NCBI GenBank assembly: GCA_016213645.1 | Contig: JACQZY010000020.1 | Span: 62,001-126,000 of the forward strand | DNA length: 64,000 nucleotides | Source: Actinomycetota bacterium | Lineage (GTDB): Bacteria > Actinomycetota > Thermoleophilia > Solirubrobacterales > JACPNS01 | Reading direction: 5' to 3' | Part shown: positions 60,889 to 64,000 of the stretch, piece by piece | Numbering within the stretch: position 1 is the stretch's first letter | Layout: each line of letters starts with the position of its first letter | Made by a program: the position numbers and the translations under genes | Notes under the pieces: model-generated | Seen by the model: the letters and a program-made list of their open reading frames with translations, nothing else | What the model was told of the DNA's origin: nothing | The model's database searches: none

Positions 60889-61859
60889 CAACGGCCAGTA
60901 TGACGCGCACCTTCGGCGTCCGTGGGTATTGGAGCCGAAGATTGCGTTAAGAAGGAGGCCACGGTGCCGACCGAGTCGGGCCGATCGATCCACGGCCAGT
61001 GGCCGGCGTCAGGCAATAGTTCAAGCTTTCCACCCGGCAACAAAGCGGCGAAATCCGCTGCGAAACGCGCCGGTATGTACGGATCCTGCTCACCCCAAAG
61101 CACAAGCGCCGGGCATTCGAGCTTGGCAAGGCGCGATCCTGCCTGCTCCAGCACCGCCGGCGGCGCAGAGCGATACAGCCGCAGGATCGCGCGTTGCGTT
61201 CCATGGTCGAAGTGACGCCAGGTGCTCTCGAGCATCTCCTCCGGCCAGGGCTCGCCCGAGGGACGAGACTCCTTGCTAAACCAGCGCGCCAGCGAACGCG
61301 TCATCAACCCCATCATCATCTCGCCCAGCACCGGCGTACGCCAGCCGCGCGCGATCCGATGCCAGCGATAGCCCGGCAACAGCGGCACGGAGTTGATCAC
61401 CACCAGCCGCTCGACGCGATCGTGCAGTTCCTGCGCCGTGACCAGCGCCAGACCGCCCCAGTCGTGAACAACCAGGCTGAACCGCTCCCAGCCGAGATGG
61501 CTCAAGAACGCCTGAATAATCGCGTTGTAGCCGACGATCGAGCAGTCGAAGCCCTGCGACTTCTCGCTGCGCCCGAAGCCGGGCAGGTCCAAGGCCACGC
61601 CGCCGGTGCGCTCCAGGAACGGCGTCCAGTCGTCGGCGTTCGTGGGCACGCCATGTACGTAAAGCACAGGAGCCGGAGAATCAATTCCGGCCGGGGGATC
61701 AGCGGCGCGCCAGAAGACTCGCGTTCCGGCCACCAACTCGGTGTGTTCGAAGAGGGACGTGGCCTGTGGAATCTGATTTACCTGCCGGTCGTGCGTGGCC
61801 TGCGAGCCCGGGGTTGCCGGCAAGTCCTGCTCTTCGCCGTCGTGCGATGCCGCATCCAT
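60888..61859 (-). CDS. Alpha/beta hydrolase with Asp nucleophile (haloalkane dehalogenase/epoxide hydrolase-like)
   Basis: 323 aa. HGVPTN forms the oxyanion loop, the nucleophile elbow VVHDWGGLAL has Asp rather than Ser, the acid is in WGEQDPYIP, and the His is in DAGHWPWIDRP. An Asp nucleophile points to haloalkane-dehalogenase or epoxide-hydrolase chemistry rather than esterase. A polar N-terminal extension of about 35 residues precedes the domain. First gene of the operon that runs into the inositol-lipid genes; TAGCCT lies 9 nt before the ATG. Confidence 0.88.
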   Translation of the reverse strand: MDAASHDGEEQDLPATPGSQATHDRQVNQIPQATSLFEHTELVAGTRVFWRAADPPAGIDSPAPVLYVHGVPTNADDWTPFLERTGGVALDLPGFGRSEKSQGFDCSIVGYNAIIQAFLSHLGWERFSLVVHDWGGLALVTAQELHDRVERLVVINSVPLLPGYRWHRIARGWRTPVLGEMMMGLMTRSLARWFSKESRPSGEPWPEEMLESTWRHFDHGTQRAILRLYRSAPPAVLEQAGSRLAKLECPALVLWGEQDPYIPARFAADFAALLPGGKLELLPDAGHWPWIDRPDSVGTVASFLTQSSAPIPTDAEGARHTGR

Positions 61860-62004
61860 GATCCGTAGAGGCTAAAGCAAGAAGCATGCCGGCCGCCCAG
61901 ACGCGACCGGCGCCGGTCCCGCCCAATACCCCATATGAAGTCCTGCCTTCGGCACCGGCCCGACCCACCGTCCGCAGGCTCTAGCGTCTGGCTAGATTCC
62001 GTTC

Positions 62005-62739
62005 GTGTCCGCTCGCGAAATAGTCGGCTTCGCGCCACCTCATCCAAATCGCCTGCGCGCGATCCGGCGACGGCTGCGCGACTTCTACGGCACACCGGCG
62101 CCCAAGCCTCACCACGACCCCGTCGCCGAGCTGGTGCTGACCGTGCTCTCGCAGAACACGAACGACCGCAACCGCGACATCGCCTACTCGCGACTGGAGG
62201 AGCGCTGGCCCGATTGGGAGCAGGTGCGTGCCGCCCCGGTCGAGCAAATCGAGGCCGCAATCGCCCCGGGCGGCATCAGCAAGATCAAGTCGGCGCGCAT
62301 CAAGCAGATCCTCGACCGAGTCGCGACCGATCCTTTGCCCGAAGGCGCCGACCCCCAAGACCGGTGGCGCCGCGCCCGCGAGATCGATCTCGACTGGATC
62401 GCGGTCTCGCCGTTGGAGATATCGCGCGACTACCTCTGCACACTTCCCGGCGTGGCGCGCAAGACGGCCGCGTGCGTGCTGCTTTTCGCTTACGGGCTGC
62501 CCGACATCCCCGTCGATACGCACGTCGGCCGCGTCGGCTTGCGGCTCGGCATGTTTCGCGACGGCGCCTCATTCGAGGAGATGCACGACACAATGCTGAA
62601 GATCACGCCGCCGGAGCTGGCGCACGAAGGCCACGTGAACCTGATCCGCCACGGCCGTCGGCTCTGCAGTGCTCGCGCTCCGCAGTGCCCGGCCTGCCCG
62701 CTAAGCGAGCTGTGCCCGAGCGCCGGCAGCTTCAGCTGA
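62005..62739 (+). CDS. nth: Endonuclease III-like DNA glycosylase/AP lyase
   Basis: 244 aa. The HhH-GPD fold has the hairpin LPGVARKTAACVLL (Lys for AP-lyase chemistry), the catalytic Asp in VDTHVGR, and the C-terminal iron-sulfur ligands C-x6-C-x2-C-x5-C (CSARAPQCPACPLSELC). It removes oxidised pyrimidines and nicks at abasic sites. GTG lies 6 nt after TAGATT. Divergent from the hydrolase operon. Some Thermoleophilia encode two Nth-type enzymes, so paralogy is possible. Confidence 0.92.
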   Translation: MSAREIVGFAPPHPNRLRAIRRRLRDFYGTPAPKPHHDPVAELVLTVLSQNTNDRNRDIAYSRLEERWPDWEQVRAAPVEQIEAAIAPGGISKIKSARIKQILDRVATDPLPEGADPQDRWRRAREIDLDWIAVSPLEISRDYLCTLPGVARKTAACVLLFAYGLPDIPVDTHVGRVGLRLGMFRDGASFEEMHDTMLKITPPELAHEGHVNLIRHGRRLCSARAPQCPACPLSELCPSAGSFS

Positions 62740-62785
62740 CCGGCGCCACGAGCAAATCTGCCGAAGCGGGCAAGTCCTGCGCCGA

Positions 62786-64000
62786 CTACTTCTTCCTGTT
62801 CATGTTCTTTAGCTCGTACTCGCCCGTGCCGAACTTGCTCTGCAAGTCGTTGCCGAAACCGATCGCGCTGAGCAACAGCTGATTCTTTTTACTAGCGAAC
62901 TTGGCGATCGGGATGCGGTGCACAAAGCTCGCTTTGCACTTTCCGTTCGCGTATCGCAAGTCGGTCTTTACCCGCACGCCGACTTTCTTCTTCTCGTAGC
63001 CGTCGTTGTTGGAAGACTTCGCTTCGCTCTTCTTGACCTTGCGCCAGTAAAAGACGTCTGCCGCCACAGTGCCCTTGCAGGCCGCCGCGGGATCAACGAA
63101 CCACGACGGTTCCACGGTCAACCGCGAACGCAGCCGCCACTTCGTTCCGGCTTTGTTCTTACGCATCTGCGACGTCGGTTCAATCCATGCATTCTCCGGA
63201 TGCTGCGGCCGCGTCACCAAATCCACGCCCGGCACGTCGGTCGGAGTGAGCACAGGGCCGGACGGCGCACCAGTGCCGGCCTGGCCGTTTCCATTGGCGC
63301 CCCAGCAGCTGAGAATGCCGCCTCGCCTGATCGCGCACTGCGTGCGCGAGGTCGAACCCGTCGAAAGCGCCGCTGCGTCGGTCAGACCAACTTCCAGCGG
63401 CGTACCGCTACTGGTCTCGTTGCCCACGCCAAGACGGCCGTGATCGCCGTCGCCCCAGCACAGCAGTTTGCGGCTTCGCTGCAATGCACAAGTGGAACCG
63501 GAGGTTCCGCCAAGCTCCTTCACTTCCTTTACGTCCGGCACGTCGGACACCCCGCGTGGCGTCGACTCGCCGGTCGTGCCCTGAGCAAGCTGGCCCTGAG
63601 CGTTGTCGCCCCAACAGCGCAGGTGCACCTTCGACCAGGTCAGAGTGCAGACGTGACCGGCCCCGCCAAGCACGCTGTAGGCGTATTCCAGGCCGGGCAC
63701 TTCCACGAGCGATCCACTGTTGGTGCCCAGAGCGGCATTACCCAACTGGCCCAAAGCATTTGCGCCCGCACATTTGATCTTTTTGTTCGCAAGCGAGATG
63801 CACGTAAAGTTCTCGCCGGTCGTGATCGAATGGATACTCGTGATGTCGGCCAGTCGAGTCGCAGTCGCGGAACTGCCGCCAACGCTGCCGTTGGCAAGCT
63901 GTCCATCGCTGTTGGAGCCCCAGCAGTTGACGGCGCCGTCCCAGTTCACGGAACAGAGGTGCGCGGAGCCGCCGGACACCCAGTACGTGTCGTCCACGCC
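62786..64000 (-). CDS. RCC1-repeat protein (partial; start beyond the window)
   Basis: At least 404 residues. About five to six RCC1-type blades (pattern: hydrophobic-x-C-x5-LxCWGxNxxGQLGxG) cover roughly residues 5-265 of the visible part. A C-terminal beta-rich domain of about 130 residues follows, ending in a basic tail (ELKNMNRKK). Each blade has a Cys pair, suggesting disulfides and an extracellular location. Probably a surface binding propeller like the others in the window. The N terminus is missing. Confidence 0.85.
   Translation of the reverse strand, partial: GVDDTYWVSGGSAHLCSVNWDGAVNCWGSNSDGQLANGSVGGSSATATRLADITSIHSITTGENFTCISLANKKIKCAGANALGQLGNAALGTNSGSLVEVPGLEYAYSVLGGAGHVCTLTWSKVHLRCWGDNAQGQLAQGTTGESTPRGVSDVPDVKEVKELGGTSGSTCALQRSRKLLCWGDGDHGRLGVGNETSSGTPLEVGLTDAAALSTGSTSRTQCAIRRGGILSCWGANGNGQAGTGAPSGPVLTPTDVPGVDLVTRPQHPENAWIEPTSQMRKNKAGTKWRLRSRLTVEPSWFVDPAAACKGTVAADVFYWRKVKKSEAKSSNNDGYEKKKVGVRVKTDLRYANGKCKASFVHRIPIAKFASKKNQLLLSAIGFGNDLQSKFGTGEYELKNMNRKK

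Noticed and set aside
1-64000. Prophage, insertion sequence or plasmid origin
   Set aside because: No transposase, integrase, phage structural, replication-initiator or partition gene is visible in the window.

Overview
The window is about 65% G+C, has bacterial gene density, and carries no rRNA, transposase, phage structural gene or CRISPR array. The gene content (two-subunit acyl-CoA dehydrogenases, GlpX, inositol-3-phosphate synthase with a phosphatidylinositol-phosphate-synthase-like partner, a DUF4389 protein, a c-di-AMP leader RNA in front of an RlpA-like protein, leaderless promoters) fits a deep-branching, high-GC actinobacterium. A member of Thermoleophilia/Solirubrobacterales is my best guess. 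This is inference, not a database result.

Layout. 0-3.8 kb: a glyoxalase tail, then a minus-strand FAH/MBL/CMD catabolic operon divergent from a TetR regulator. 3.9-14.4 kb: three large GT-C-like membrane proteins, two secreted beta-propellers, a thiolase and an AAA/DUF4143 ATPase. 14.5-15.2 kb: an HTH/PIN toxin-antitoxin pair. 15.2-20.6 kb: two acyl-CoA dehydrogenases, a histidine phosphatase, a small Rossmann-like protein, GlpX and a LuxR-type regulator. 20.9-26.5 kb: an RlpA-like protein behind a ydaO-type c-di-AMP riboswitch, an NHL/TSP3 secreted protein, tRNA-Leu(TAA), an ECF sigma factor fused to a zinc-finger and membrane tail, and a lipoprotein. 26.7-28.3 kb: a small accessory island with tRNA-Ala(TGC), two 140-bp palindromic repeats and a RES/Xre toxin-antitoxin pair with iterated operator repeats. 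28.4-35.8 kb: ilvD, a GAF-GGDEF protein, cold-shock protein, amidase, DUF4395/thioredoxin pair, RTX-repeat protein and nitroreductase.

35.8-46.9 kb is a lipoate/pyruvate dehydrogenase locus: lipA-lipB, E2, E1 beta, E1 alpha and, a little further upstream, dihydrolipoyl dehydrogenase. The E1 alpha subunit has an unusual acidic proline-rich repeat tail. 46.9-54.6 kb: argF, an RNA uracil methyltransferase interrupted by an in-frame UGA, a DUF4389 protein, a uracil-DNA-glycosylase-like protein, a GT4-PHP fusion and an EAL-DICT protein.

54.6-61.9 kb is a minus-strand inositol-lipid neighbourhood: alpha/beta hydrolase, GT-C-like protein, CDP-alcohol phosphatidyltransferase, inositol-3-phosphate synthase, and a multi-TM protein with a PI-PLC-like domain. 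It could make a phosphoinositide headgroup lipid and cleave one. The window ends with endonuclease III and a truncated RCC1-repeat protein.

A recurrent feature is a TANNNT hexamer 6-8 nt before the start codon, with no ribosome binding site, in front of about 17 genes. This suggests widespread leaderless transcription. Genes inside operons instead overlap by 1, 4 or 8 bases.
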